Source: Nocardioides sp. SLBN-35 (lineage in GTDB: Bacteria > Actinomycetota > Actinomycetes > Propionibacteriales > Nocardioidaceae). From it: a stretch of 64,000 nt of DNA. Below, piece after piece: positions 37,945-46,267 of this stretch. The stretch is from NCBI RefSeq assembly GCF_006715725.1, contig NZ_VFNU01000001.1, forward strand, positions 3,968,001 through 4,032,000, read 5' to 3'. Under the pieces are notes generated by a model. That model was not told where the DNA came from. It did not search any database and worked only from the letters and a program-made list of their open reading frames with translations. Both the position numbers and the translations under genes were made by a program. Every line of letters begins with the position of its first letter. Position 1 is the first letter of the stretch.

Positions 37945-38126
37945 AGGACCTGGCGACGGTCGGCGCGCGCGCCGTACTGGCCGCAGGTGCCGCAGGCACG
38001 GTGCGGGAGGTGCTTGGCGCCGCAGGCCGGGTTGGCGCAGGTCACCAGCGACGGGGCGACAGCCTTCCACTGCGAGCGACGGTGCCGCGTGTTGCTGCGC
38101 GACATCTTCCGCTTCGGAACAGCCAC
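37941..38126 (-). CDS. rpmF: 50S ribosomal protein L32, zinc-binding form
   Basis: 61 residues. MAVPKRKMSRSNTRHRRSQW is diagnostic. Two cysteine pairs (CANPACG and CGTCG) form a zinc ribbon, so this is the C+ paralogue. It lies between DUF177 and rnc, the standard order. Confidence 0.97.
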   Translation of the reverse strand: MAVPKRKMSRSNTRHRRSQWKAVAPSLVTCANPACGAKHLPHRACGTCGQYGARADRRQVL

Positions 38127-38168
38127 TGTCTTCTCCTTGGTTCGGGTGCGCTCGGGGCGAGCGCCTCT

Positions 38169-38747
38169 TCAGTCCGTTGGGTCTTGCTTGAGCTCGGTCA
38201 GCGCCGCCCACCGCGGGTCGATCGCAGCCTCGTGCGTGTGGTCCGGCTCGTCGATGAGTCGCACCCCGCACTCGGGGCACAACCCGGGACAGTCGTCCTG
38301 GCACAAGGGCTGGAACGGCAGTGCGAGCACCACCGCGTCCCGCAGCACGGTCTCCAGGTCGAGCAGGTCGTCCTGGAGCATGCTGACCTCGTCGTCCTCT
38401 TCTGCTCCCTCGGAGTCACGGATGTCGTCGTAGACGAACAGCTCCTGGAACCGCACCTCGAACTCGTCGTGGATCGGCTCCAGGCACCGCACGCACTCAC
38501 CCTCCAGCACGGCCGAGGCCGTCCCGGTGACGAGCACGCCTTCCATGACCGCCTCCAGGCGCAGGTCGAGCTCGACCGGCGCGCCCTCGGGGACGGAGAG
38601 GACTTCGATGCCCAGATCTGCTGGTGCCGGAACTGTCCGCGACACCTGACGCTGGGACCCCGGGCGGCGGCCGAGCTCGCGAGTGTCGAGCACGAGCGGC
38701 GCTCTCGGGTCCAGGGTGTTCAGGGGTTCACTTCCAGGTCCGGGCAC
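38169..38747 (-). CDS. DUF177 (YceD) family protein
   Basis: 192 residues. The family sits before rpmF in many bacteria and is linked to 23S rRNA accumulation. Motifs are VLEGECVRCLEP and, at the C-terminus, CPGLCPECG; the cysteines suggest metal binding. The start (GTG at 38747, MPGPGSEPLN) has no strong ribosome site, so a slightly later start is possible. It precedes rpmF by 42 bp. Confidence 0.9.
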   Translation of the reverse strand: MPGPGSEPLNTLDPRAPLVLDTRELGRRPGSQRQVSRTVPAPADLGIEVLSVPEGAPVELDLRLEAVMEGVLVTGTASAVLEGECVRCLEPIHDEFEVRFQELFVYDDIRDSEGAEEDDEVSMLQDDLLDLETVLRDAVVLALPFQPLCQDDCPGLCPECGVRLIDEPDHTHEAAIDPRWAALTELKQDPTD

Positions 38748-38792
38748 AACAGATCAGGTCGATGTTAGTGGTGCAGGCCGAAGGCGGCCAAA

Positions 38793-39278
38793 TCAGGCCT
38801 GACGTGCGGCGAGCTTCGCGGTCAGTCGCTCGTGCACCGCGGGGGTCACGAACTCGGACACGTCGCCACCCAGGGAGGCGACCTCCTTGACCAGGCTGGA
38901 CGACACGTAGCCCAGGCTCGCGGTCGTCGGCACGAAGATGGTCTCGATGCCGGTGAGGTGAGCGTTCATCTGCGCCATCGGCAGTTCGTACTCGTAGTCG
39001 TTGCCGCCGCGCAGGCCCTTGACGATGGCGTGGGCGTCGATCTCGCGGCAGAAGTCGACGATCAGGCCGGTGAAGCCCATCACCGTCACGTTCGGCAGGT
39101 CCGCGCACGCCTCGCGCAGCATCTCCAGGCGCTCGTCGGGGTCGAAGAGTCGCGACTTGGAGATGTTGGTGCCGGTCGCGACGACGAGCTCGTCGAAGAG
39201 TCCGGCGGTACGACGGAAGATGTCGAGATGGCCGTACGTGACCGGGTCGAAGGAGCCGGGGCACACCGCGCGGGTCAT
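38793..39278 (-). CDS. coaD: Phosphopantetheine adenylyltransferase
   Basis: 161 residues. It makes dephospho-CoA from phosphopantetheine and ATP. The nucleotidyl-transfer motif is GSFDPVTYGHLD with the T/HxGH histidine, and the second motif is KSRLFDPDERLEML. The ATG overlaps the rsmD stop (ATGA). Confidence 0.97.
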   Translation of the reverse strand: MTRAVCPGSFDPVTYGHLDIFRRTAGLFDELVVATGTNISKSRLFDPDERLEMLREACADLPNVTVMGFTGLIVDFCREIDAHAIVKGLRGGNDYEYELPMAQMNAHLTGIETIFVPTTASLGYVSSSLVKEVASLGGDVSEFVTPAVHERLTAKLAARQA

Positions 39279-39868
39279 GGGGCGAGGCTATCGGCCGGGC
39301 CGGCCTCGGCGAGCCAGAGGTTCGTCTCGCCGTACTTCTTGAGGCGGCGCTTGCCGGGCAGCGGCTGCAGTCCGGTGGGCCACACCGGCTCCGGGCTGCG
39401 GCGCGAGCGCTCGGCGACCACCAAGGCGCCCTCGGCGAGCCAGCCGTGCTCGGCGAGGAGCGCGAGGTCGGTGGCGACCGCCTCGTCGGACAGCGGGTAG
39501 GGCGGGTCGCTGAACACCAGGTCGTACGACGCCCGGGCCGGCTCGGCGAGCACGGTGGCCACCGAGCGGGCCACCACCTCGGCGACGTCGCACCCGATGC
39601 TGCGGGCGTTGCCGCGGATCAGGTCGGCCGTGCGGCGATCGGCCTCGACGAGGGTCACGGCCGCGGCGCCGCGGGACCAGGCCTCGAGGCCGATCGCGCC
39701 GGAGCCGGCGTACAGGTCCAGGAAGCGCAGGTCGTGGAGCGAGCCGGCCCAGGCCTCGATCGCGGAGAACAGCGCCTCGCGCACCCGGTCGCTGGTGGGG
39801 CGGGTCTGGTCGCCCTTGGGGGTCTGCAGCCGGCGGCCGCCCGCGCGGCCGGCGATGATGCGGGTCAT
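39275..39868 (-). CDS. rsmD: 16S rRNA (guanine-966 N2) methyltransferase
   Basis: 197 residues. The SAM-binding motif is LDLYAGSGAIGLEAWSRG, and the catalytic motif is FSDPPYPL. The N-terminus MTRIIAGRAGGRRL is typical. It lies between recG and coaD and overlaps coaD by four bases. Confidence 0.96.
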   Translation of the reverse strand: MTRIIAGRAGGRRLQTPKGDQTRPTSDRVREALFSAIEAWAGSLHDLRFLDLYAGSGAIGLEAWSRGAAAVTLVEADRRTADLIRGNARSIGCDVAEVVARSVATVLAEPARASYDLVFSDPPYPLSDEAVATDLALLAEHGWLAEGALVVAERSRRSPEPVWPTGLQPLPGKRRLKKYGETNLWLAEAGPADSLAP

Positions 39869-39877
39869 CGGCCTTCC

Positions 39878-42130
39878 TCAGGACTTGTCGACGAACTCGG
39901 CGAGCTGGGACTGCTCGAGGTCACGGACGGCGGCCGCGAGGTCCGGCGCCTGGCCCAGCTCCACGTCGGTGTCGAGCAGCCCCTCGGCGGCCTGGCGGGC
40001 CGTGACGATGGTGTCCTCGTCGCGCAGCACGCGCAGGTTCTCCAGGCTGGAGCGACCACCGGCCTGGGAGGCGCCGAGGACGTCGCCCTCGCGCCGCATC
40101 TCGAGGTCGATGCGGCTGAGCACGAAGCCGTCGGTGGTGGACGCGACCGCCTCCAGCCGCTCGCGCGACGGCGAGCCGGCCTCGGTGTGGCTGACCAGGA
40201 GGCATAGTCCCGGCAGGCCGCCACGGCCGACCCGGCCGCGCAGCTGGTGGAGCTGGGAGATGCCGAACCGGTCGGCGTCGAGGATGACCATCGTGGTCGC
40301 GTTGGCGACGTCGACGCCGACCTCGATCACGGTCGTGGAGACCAGGACGTCGACCTCGCCGGCGGCGAAGGCGCGCATGGTGGCGTCCTTCTCGTCGGCG
40401 GGGAGCCGGCCGTGCAGCCCGGTCACCCGGATGCCGGACAGCGGCCCCTGGGCGAGCCGGCCCACCACCTCCTCGACGGCCGCGGCGGGAGGGCGCGGGG
40501 CCTCCTCGACCGGCGCGTCCTCATCACGGACGTCGACCGCGTCGACCTGGCCGGCCTCGTGCTCGTCGCCGGCGATGCGGGGGCACACGACGTAGACCTG
40601 GTGCCCCTTGCCCACCTCCTCGCGCACCCGCTCCCACACCCGGCCGATCCAGCCCGGCTGCTCGGCGAGCGGGACGACATTGGTCTGGATCGGGGCCCGG
40701 CCGGCGGGCAGCTCGGTCAACGTCGAGGTCTCGAGGTCGCCGAAGACCGTCATCGCGACGGTGCGCGGGATGGGCGTCGCGGTCATCACGAGCAGGTGCG
40801 GCGGCGCAGCGGCCTTGTCGGTGAGCGCGGCGCGCTGCTCGACGCCGAAGCGGTGCTGCTCGTCGACCACGACCAGACCGAGGTCGGCGAACATCACCTG
40901 GTCCTGGAGCAGGGCATGGGTGCCGATCACGATGCCCGCCTCGCCACTAGCGATCCGGGACAGCGGGCCGGTGCGCTGGGTCTTGGTCATCGAGCCGGTG
41001 AGCAGCTCGACGCGGGTGCCCTCCCCCGAGCCGAAGATGGTGCCGCCCTCCCCGAGGTCGCCGAGCATCGCGGCGATGGAGCGGTAGTGCTGCTGGGCGA
41101 GCACCTCGGTCGGCGCGAGCAGTGCGGCCTGGCCGCCGGAGTCGACGACGCGGAGCATCGCCCGCAGCGCGACCAGGGTCTTGCCGGAGCCGACCTCACC
41201 TTGGAGCAGCCGGTTCATCGGGTGCGGCTGGGCCAGGTCGTGCTCGATCTCCTTGCCCACCGACGCCTGGCCGGCGGTGAGCTCGAACGGCAGTCGGGCG
41301 TCGAAGGCCGCGAGGACCTCGCTCACTCCCCCGGTCCGCGCGGTCGCGCCCTCGGCCTGACGAGCCCGCCGACGTCGCCCGAGGACCAGCTGGGTGACCA
41401 GCGCCTCCTCGAACCGGAACCGGTGGTGTGCCTGCGCGACCTGGTCCCTGTCGTCGGGCTGGTGCACCCAGTCGTAGGCCTGCTGGATCCCGAGCACGTC
41501 GTACTCCTCGCGCAGGGCGTCGGGCAGCAGCTCGGCCACGGGTTCGAGCACCTGGCGGGCGAAGGTGACGGCGCGAGCGATGTCCCAGGTCTCGACGCCC
41601 TTGGTGAGCGGGTAGATCGGGAACAGCGGACCGAAGTCGAGGACGTCCTCGACGCCGTCGCCCTCCCCCTCGGCCTCGTCGCCCATCCCGAAGATCGTCA
41701 TCGCCGGGTTGACCAGCTGCCACTGGTCGCGGAACCGGTCGGCCTTGCCGAGGAAGACGCCGCGGTTGCCGACGGCGACGCGCCGCGCCTGCCAGCCGGC
41801 GGTGCCCTGGTTCTTGGCGAAGAAGGTCATCTTCAGGCGCGGGCCACCGGTGCGCAGCACCGCCTCGACGCGGTACGCCGTGCGGCCGGTGCGGCGGTCG
41901 CGGTAGTTCTTGATCTCGCACTCGGCGATCTCGCCGACGACGCAGAGCAGCTGGCCGATCCGCAGGTTGTCGATCCGGGTCAGCGAGCCGGTCTCGAGGT
42001 AGCGCCGCGGGAAGTGGCGCATCAGGTCGCCGACCGTCTGCAGGCCGAGTCCTTCGGCGAACCGCTTGCGCTTGGCCGGTGTCGCCGCGCCGAGGACGGC
42101 GGTCAGCGGGGAGTCGAGGGTGATCGCCAC
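39878..42130 (-). CDS. recG: ATP-dependent DNA helicase RecG
   Basis: 750 residues. RecG reverses stalled forks and branch-migrates junctions. The N-terminal wedge/OB fold is followed by helicase motifs: Walker A GEVGSGKTLVAL, DEQH in VVVDEQHRFGVEQR, motif III VMTATPIPRT, and the C-terminal domain with VSTTVIEVGVDVANAT and QLRGRVGRGG. The DEQH box is normal for RecG. Downstream is rsmD, 9 bp away. Confidence 0.97.
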   Translation of the reverse strand: MAITLDSPLTAVLGAATPAKRKRFAEGLGLQTVGDLMRHFPRRYLETGSLTRIDNLRIGQLLCVVGEIAECEIKNYRDRRTGRTAYRVEAVLRTGGPRLKMTFFAKNQGTAGWQARRVAVGNRGVFLGKADRFRDQWQLVNPAMTIFGMGDEAEGEGDGVEDVLDFGPLFPIYPLTKGVETWDIARAVTFARQVLEPVAELLPDALREEYDVLGIQQAYDWVHQPDDRDQVAQAHHRFRFEEALVTQLVLGRRRRARQAEGATARTGGVSEVLAAFDARLPFELTAGQASVGKEIEHDLAQPHPMNRLLQGEVGSGKTLVALRAMLRVVDSGGQAALLAPTEVLAQQHYRSIAAMLGDLGEGGTIFGSGEGTRVELLTGSMTKTQRTGPLSRIASGEAGIVIGTHALLQDQVMFADLGLVVVDEQHRFGVEQRAALTDKAAAPPHLLVMTATPIPRTVAMTVFGDLETSTLTELPAGRAPIQTNVVPLAEQPGWIGRVWERVREEVGKGHQVYVVCPRIAGDEHEAGQVDAVDVRDEDAPVEEAPRPPAAAVEEVVGRLAQGPLSGIRVTGLHGRLPADEKDATMRAFAAGEVDVLVSTTVIEVGVDVANATTMVILDADRFGISQLHQLRGRVGRGGLPGLCLLVSHTEAGSPSRERLEAVASTTDGFVLSRIDLEMRREGDVLGASQAGGRSSLENLRVLRDEDTIVTARQAAEGLLDTDVELGQAPDLAAAVRDLEQSQLAEFVDKS

Positions 42131-42143
42131 GGGTGCTGCTCTC

Positions 42144-43844
42144 TCATTCGACGGACATCAGGAGCGGGTAGCGCTCCTGGCCACCGTCGTACACCACGAC
42201 GTCGACATGGGGGTGGAACTCCTCGACCCAGGCGGTCGCGCGCTCGGCCAGGCCCTCGCCGTCGACACCGCTGACGATCGTGACCAGCTCGCCGCCGGCG
42301 GCCAGCAGGTGGGCCAGGACGATGAGCGCGACCGCGCCGAGCTCGTCGCCGACCACGGCGAAGTCGCCGGCGATGACGCCGAGTGCGTCGCCGGGCTCGC
42401 ACGGTCCGGCCATCGTCATCGCCTGGCGGGCGGCGATGGTCACCGCGCCGTGGCGCACGTGACGGGCGGTCGCGGTCATCTCGGTGACGTCCTGGTCGAA
42501 GGCGCGGCCCGGCTCGTGGACCGCCACCGCGGCGAGACCCTGCACCTGCGTGTGGGTCGGGATCACCGCGACCCGCAGACCGTGGGCGCCGTGATCGGCC
42601 TCGGCGGTGCTCGCGGCGGCGAGGGCCGCGCGGATGGTCGGCTCGTCGTTGGGCAGGACGACGACCTCGCGGGCGCCGCAGGCCGTGATCGCCTCGAGCA
42701 GCTCGCCGGTCGAGGGACGCCGCCCGGGGCCACCGCGGACCACCTCCGCACCGGCCTCCTCGAACAGCTTCGCCAGGCCCGGGCCCGCCGCGACCGCGAC
42801 CACCCGCCGACCGACGAGCGGGGCCGGGTGGTCCTGGTGGGGCTCGGTCTGGGCGGCGATCTGCTCGGCGAAGTGGGTGACCCGGATCCGGTGCGGACGC
42901 CCGATCTCCATGCCGGCCTCGATCGCGGCGCCGACGTCGTCGGTGTGGACGTGCACGTTCCACAGCCCGTCGCGCCCGACCACGACGACCGAGTCGCCGA
43001 GCTCGCCGAGGCGCTCGCGCAGCCGCGGGGCCAGGTCGTCGCCGGTGTCGAGGAGGTACATCACCTCGTACGCCGGGCCGTCCGCGCTCAGCTCGTCGCC
43101 CGCGTGCTCGACGTGGGGCACCGGGATGACGTGGCTGCCGAGGGGCGCGGTCACGGCGATCGGGCGGCGCCCGGTCAGCACGGTCTCGGCGGCGTCGAGG
43201 ATCACCGACACCCCGCGCCCGCCCGCGTCGACCACGCCGGCCTGCGCGAGGACGTCGAGCTGCTCCGGCGTGTGGCCGAGCGCCTCACGGGCGGCGGCCG
43301 CGGCGGCGGTGAGCACGTCGCTGCTGCGGGCGCCGGGGTCGGTGGCGGCCGTCGTACCTGCGTCGGCGGCGGCGCGCATCACGGTCAGCATCGTGCCCTC
43401 GACCGGCTCGCCCACCGCGGCATAGCTCGCGGTCGACGCCTCCTGCAGCGCCTCGGACATCACCACGGCGTTGCGCTCGCCGGGGTCGGCGGCGGCGATC
43501 CGGCGGGCGGCCGCGCCGAGCATCTCGCTGAGGATCACCCCCGAGTTGCCACGGGCGCCGAGGAGCGCGCCACGGGCCAGAGCAGCGAGCGGCCCGTCCG
43601 CGTCGGTCGCGTCGTCCGGGTGGTCGGCGTGCTCGCCGAGGGCCGTGCGGATCGCGTCGCGGGCGGCGACGACGGTGAGGTACATGTTCGTGCCGGTGTC
43701 GCCGTCGGGCACCGGGTAGACGTTGAGGGCGTCGACCTCCTCGCGCGCAACCGCCAGGGCGTCCACCGCGATGTCGACGAACCGGACCACGGACGAGAGC
43801 GCAATCCCGCTCCGCCCCTCCCCGGGCGCCGTCCGCTCGTCCAT
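42144..43844 (-). CDS. DAK2 domain protein (FakA-like kinase)
   Basis: 566 residues. The N-terminal DAK2 domain has NVYPVPDGDTGTNMYLT and GARGNSGVILSEML (ATP/Mg binding), and the C-terminal DegV-associated domain follows. In Firmicutes such proteins (FakA) phosphorylate fatty acids bound to DegV proteins. The ATG at 43844 is chosen because a TAGGGT -10 box ends seven bases upstream, giving a leaderless mRNA. It is followed by recG after 13 bp and is divergent from rpmB. Confidence 0.9.
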   Translation of the reverse strand: MDERTAPGEGRSGIALSSVVRFVDIAVDALAVAREEVDALNVYPVPDGDTGTNMYLTVVAARDAIRTALGEHADHPDDATDADGPLAALARGALLGARGNSGVILSEMLGAAARRIAAADPGERNAVVMSEALQEASTASYAAVGEPVEGTMLTVMRAAADAGTTAATDPGARSSDVLTAAAAAAREALGHTPEQLDVLAQAGVVDAGGRGVSVILDAAETVLTGRRPIAVTAPLGSHVIPVPHVEHAGDELSADGPAYEVMYLLDTGDDLAPRLRERLGELGDSVVVVGRDGLWNVHVHTDDVGAAIEAGMEIGRPHRIRVTHFAEQIAAQTEPHQDHPAPLVGRRVVAVAAGPGLAKLFEEAGAEVVRGGPGRRPSTGELLEAITACGAREVVVLPNDEPTIRAALAAASTAEADHGAHGLRVAVIPTHTQVQGLAAVAVHEPGRAFDQDVTEMTATARHVRHGAVTIAARQAMTMAGPCEPGDALGVIAGDFAVVGDELGAVALIVLAHLLAAGGELVTIVSGVDGEGLAERATAWVEEFHPHVDVVVYDGGQERYPLLMSVE

Positions 43845-43851
43845 CGGGGTC

Positions 43852-43857
43852 ACCCTA
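43852..43857 (-). promoter_or_regulatory. -10 box for the leaderless DAK2 gene
   Basis: TAGGGT on the minus strand ends seven bases before the ATG at 43844, consistent with transcription beginning at or next to the start codon. Confidence 0.5.
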
Positions 43858-43883
43858 GCCGGGCGGGGAGGAACCTCGCCGAT

Positions 43884-43913
43884 TTCGGCCAGTGCGACCG
43901 TGTCGGCTATTCT
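43884..43913 (+). promoter_or_regulatory. Candidate rpmB promoter
   Basis: TTCGGC, 18 bp, TATTCT (43908-43913) about 77 bp before the rpmB ATG. The -10 is a good housekeeping match; the -35 is weak. Confidence 0.45.
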
Positions 43914-43990
43914 CTTCCGGTTGCCCGAAGCGCCTTCTGAGCGCGCGGGCTGCCCGTGAACCTTAGATCCGCGATCCAGGAGTGACAACC

Positions 43991-44176
43991 ATGGCCGCCG
44001 TGTGCGACATCTGCGACAAGAAGCCGAGCTTCGGCAACAACCGGCCGTGGTCGCGCAAGATCACCAAGCGCCGCTTCAACCCCAACATCCAGCGCGTCCG
44101 CGCGGTCGTCAACGGCACCCCCAAGCGCATGAACGTGTGCACCGGCTGCCTGAAGGCCGGCAAGGTCTCCCGCTGA
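43991..44176 (+). CDS. rpmB: 50S ribosomal protein L28, zinc-binding form
   Basis: 61 residues beginning MAAVCDICDKKPSFGNN. The two cysteine pairs (CDIC and CTGC) mark the zinc-containing type. It is alone on the plus strand, divergent from the DAK2 gene, and is followed by an intrinsic terminator. Confidence 0.97.
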   Translation: MAAVCDICDKKPSFGNNRPWSRKITKRRFNPNIQRVRAVVNGTPKRMNVCTGCLKAGKVSR

Positions 44177-44191
44177 CCTGAGCTCTTTCCC

Positions 44192-44231
44192 CATCGGCCC
44201 GCCGCGATCTGCGGCGGGCCGATGTGTTTTT
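44192..44231 (+). terminator. Intrinsic terminator after rpmB
   Basis: A perfect 14-bp stem (44192-44205 with 44211-44224), five-base loop, then TGTTTTT. It is the clearest intrinsic terminator in the window. Confidence 0.92.
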
Positions 44232-44235
44232 GGCC

Positions 44236-44451
44236 GACCCGGCGCGAAGTGGTGCGCCAATTGCGCTGACCCGGCGCGAAGTGGTGCGCAAATTGCGCTG
44301 ACCCGGCAGAAAGTGGCGGGGCGCACCGGCGCTGTCGGCCACTTTCTGCCGGGTCGACGCGATGCGGGAGCCACTTCGCGCCGGGTCGGGGTGACGCGGA
44401 CGCTACTTTCTGCCGGGTCGGCGTGAGCCAGGAGCCACTTCGCGCCGGGTC
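44236..44451. repeat. Seven-copy 17-bp repeat array in two orientations
   Basis: Forward copies of GACCCGGCGCGAAGTGG lie at 44236-44252 and 44268-44284, and a variant GACCCGGCAGAAAGTGG at 44300-44316. Four inverted copies follow at 44339-44355, 44371-44387, 44403-44419 and 44435-44451, alternating the two variants; one has a single change. The first three copies are spaced 32 bp with near-identical 15-bp spacers. The array fills the gap between the rpmB terminator and the end of thiL. Confidence 0.95.
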
Positions 44452-44453
44452 GC

Positions 44454-45425
44454 TCAGAAGTGGGTCCAGCCGGTCGGGCCGTCGTAGGCACCACCGTCGA
44501 CGGTGACCGGGAGGTCGCCGCGGGCGCTGACCGACCCGATCCGGGTCCAGCCGTCGGGCAGGGCGACGTCGGGCGGGAAGGTCGCGAGCAGGGGGTGGTC
44601 CTCTCCCCCGCCGAGGATGAACTGCAGCGGGTCGGCGCCGGTCGCCTGGCCGACGGCGAGCAGCGGCTCAGGTACGTCGAAGGCGGCGGTCTCGACATCG
44701 ATGCTGACGCCGGAGTCGTCGGCGAGGTGGCGCGCCTCGGCGAGCAGGCCGTCGGACACGTCGATCATCGCGGTCGCGCCGGCCTGCGCGGCGACCGGCC
44801 CGGCGTCGTACGGCGGCTCGGGGCGGCGGTAGGCCTCGACGAGCACCCGCGGCGAGCGGAACCCGCGGCCCAGGACCGCGAGGCCGCCGGCCGACCAGCC
44901 CTGGCGCCCGCACAGCGCGAGCACGTCGCCGGGCGCCGCGCCGGAGCGCAGTACCGGAGAGACCGTGCAGGCGCCGAGGACGGTGACCGAGACCACGACC
45001 TGGTCGGCGCGGGTGACGTCGCCGCCCACGAGCCCGGCGCCCACGAGGGCGCACTCCTCGGCGAAGCCGCGGGTGAAGTCCAGTGCCCACTGGGCCGGCA
45101 GGTCCGCGGGTGCGGCCAGGCCGACGGTGAGCCACTGGGCCCGGCCGCCCATGGCGTTGATATCGGAGAGGTTCTGCGCGGCGGCCCGGCGCCCGACGTC
45201 GTACGCGTCGACCCAGTCGCGCCGGAAGTGCCGCCCCTCGACCAGTACGTCGGTCGACACGACGACGTGGCCCTTGCGGACCCGGAGCACGGCGGCGTCG
45301 TCCCCCGGACCCAGCAGCACGTCCTCACCGGGCGCGGTGGCGGCGACCAGCTCGCCGATCCGGGCGATCAGCCCGAACTCCCCGAGGTCCGCCAGCGTCG
45401 TGTCCGGGTCGAGCGCGTCAGCCAT
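44454..45425 (-). CDS. thiL: Thiamine-monophosphate kinase
   Basis: 323 residues. It phosphorylates thiamine monophosphate to the active diphosphate. Motifs seen are GDDAAVLRV (Mg/ATP), STDVLVEGRHFRRDW, NLSDINAMGG, IDVSDGLLAEA and GGGEDHPLL; the last usually reads GGGEDYELL. The ATG at 45425 follows a purine-rich GGGATGGGGG stretch. It is divergent from the RAM-domain gene. Confidence 0.95.
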   Translation of the reverse strand: MADALDPDTTLADLGEFGLIARIGELVAATAPGEDVLLGPGDDAAVLRVRKGHVVVSTDVLVEGRHFRRDWVDAYDVGRRAAAQNLSDINAMGGRAQWLTVGLAAPADLPAQWALDFTRGFAEECALVGAGLVGGDVTRADQVVVSVTVLGACTVSPVLRSGAAPGDVLALCGRQGWSAGGLAVLGRGFRSPRVLVEAYRRPEPPYDAGPVAAQAGATAMIDVSDGLLAEARHLADDSGVSIDVETAAFDVPEPLLAVGQATGADPLQFILGGGEDHPLLATFPPDVALPDGWTRIGSVSARGDLPVTVDGGAYDGPTGWTHF

Positions 45426-45544
45426 GCCCCCATCCCACCAGACGTACCCACGGGTAGGTTCCTCGGCTCGCGAGTTCTGTTCCGCCGGGGGCGCGCGGTA
45501 GGTTGAGGCGTTCCACCACACCAATCCGGCGGGAGCGTGACCCC

Positions 45545-45781
45545 ATGACGGTGCAGGCCTACATCCTGATCCAGACCGACGTCGGCAAGGCGGCCGAGGT
45601 CGCCCGCGAGGTCGGCGGGATCGCCGGCGTCACGCTGGCCGAGGACGTCACCGGTCCGTACGACGTGATCGTGCGCGCCGAGGCACGCAACGTCGACGAG
45701 CTGGGCAAGCTCGTGGTGTCCAAGGTGCAGAACCTCGAGGGCATCACCCGCACGCTCACGTGCCCCGTCGTCCACATCTGA
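45545..45781 (+). CDS. Stand-alone Lrp/AsnC ligand-binding (RAM) domain protein
   Basis: 78 residues, MTVQAYILIQTDVGKAAEVA... The fold is the alpha-beta barrel RAM domain of Lrp/AsnC regulators without the DNA-binding half. Such proteins bind amino acids or modulate full-length regulators. The next gene starts inside its 3' end (22-bp overlap), implying coupling. Confidence 0.88.
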   Translation: MTVQAYILIQTDVGKAAEVAREVGGIAGVTLAEDVTGPYDVIVRAEARNVDELGKLVVSKVQNLEGITRTLTCPVVHI

Positions 45782-46248
45782 GGCTCGCGGGACTCGCCCT
45801 GCCCCTCGCCGTGCTGGTGGCCGGGTGCGGCGGGCCGGTGCGGGTCGACGTACCCACGCTGTCCGATGCGGACCGGGCCGCCTGCGACGCGTTCGCCGCT
45901 GAGCTGCCCGCGACCCTCTACGACGAGGAGCGCGTCGACATCGAGCCGGCCGACGCCCCCGCGGCGGCGTACGGCGATCCGGCGATCGTGGTCCGCTGCG
46001 GTGTCGGGAAGCCGAAGGGCTTCGACCTGACCGCGTCCTGCGAGTCGGCCGACGGCGTGGGCTACTACATCCCCGACGAGCAGTACGACGACCAGGACCT
46101 CGACCTCACCCTGACCGCCGCCGGCTACCGGCCACGGGTCGAGGTGAGCATCCCCGCGCGCTACCGGCCGAATGCCGGGCCGGCCGCGATGGCGGTGCTG
46201 GCGCCGCTGATCAAGAAGCACCTGACGCTGGTCGACGACTGCAACTAG
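45760..46248 (+). CDS. DUF3515 family lipoprotein
   Basis: 162 residues from a GTG that lies within the previous gene. A short basic start and hydrophobic core end in the lipobox LVAGC, so it is predicted to be lipid-anchored outside the membrane. DUF3515 is an actinobacterial family, usually near thiL, ddl and the RAM protein. Function is unknown. Confidence 0.85.
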   Translation: MPRRPHLRLAGLALPLAVLVAGCGGPVRVDVPTLSDADRAACDAFAAELPATLYDEERVDIEPADAPAAAYGDPAIVVRCGVGKPKGFDLTASCESADGVGYYIPDEQYDDQDLDLTLTAAGYRPRVEVSIPARYRPNAGPAAMAVLAPLIKKHLTLVDDCN

Positions 46249-46267
46249 GGCAGCCCGTGGGCGGTGT

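Noticed and set aside
44236..44316. Possible CRISPR array from a 32-bp period
   Set aside because: Only three direct units, near-identical spacers and following inverted copies; no cas genes nearby.
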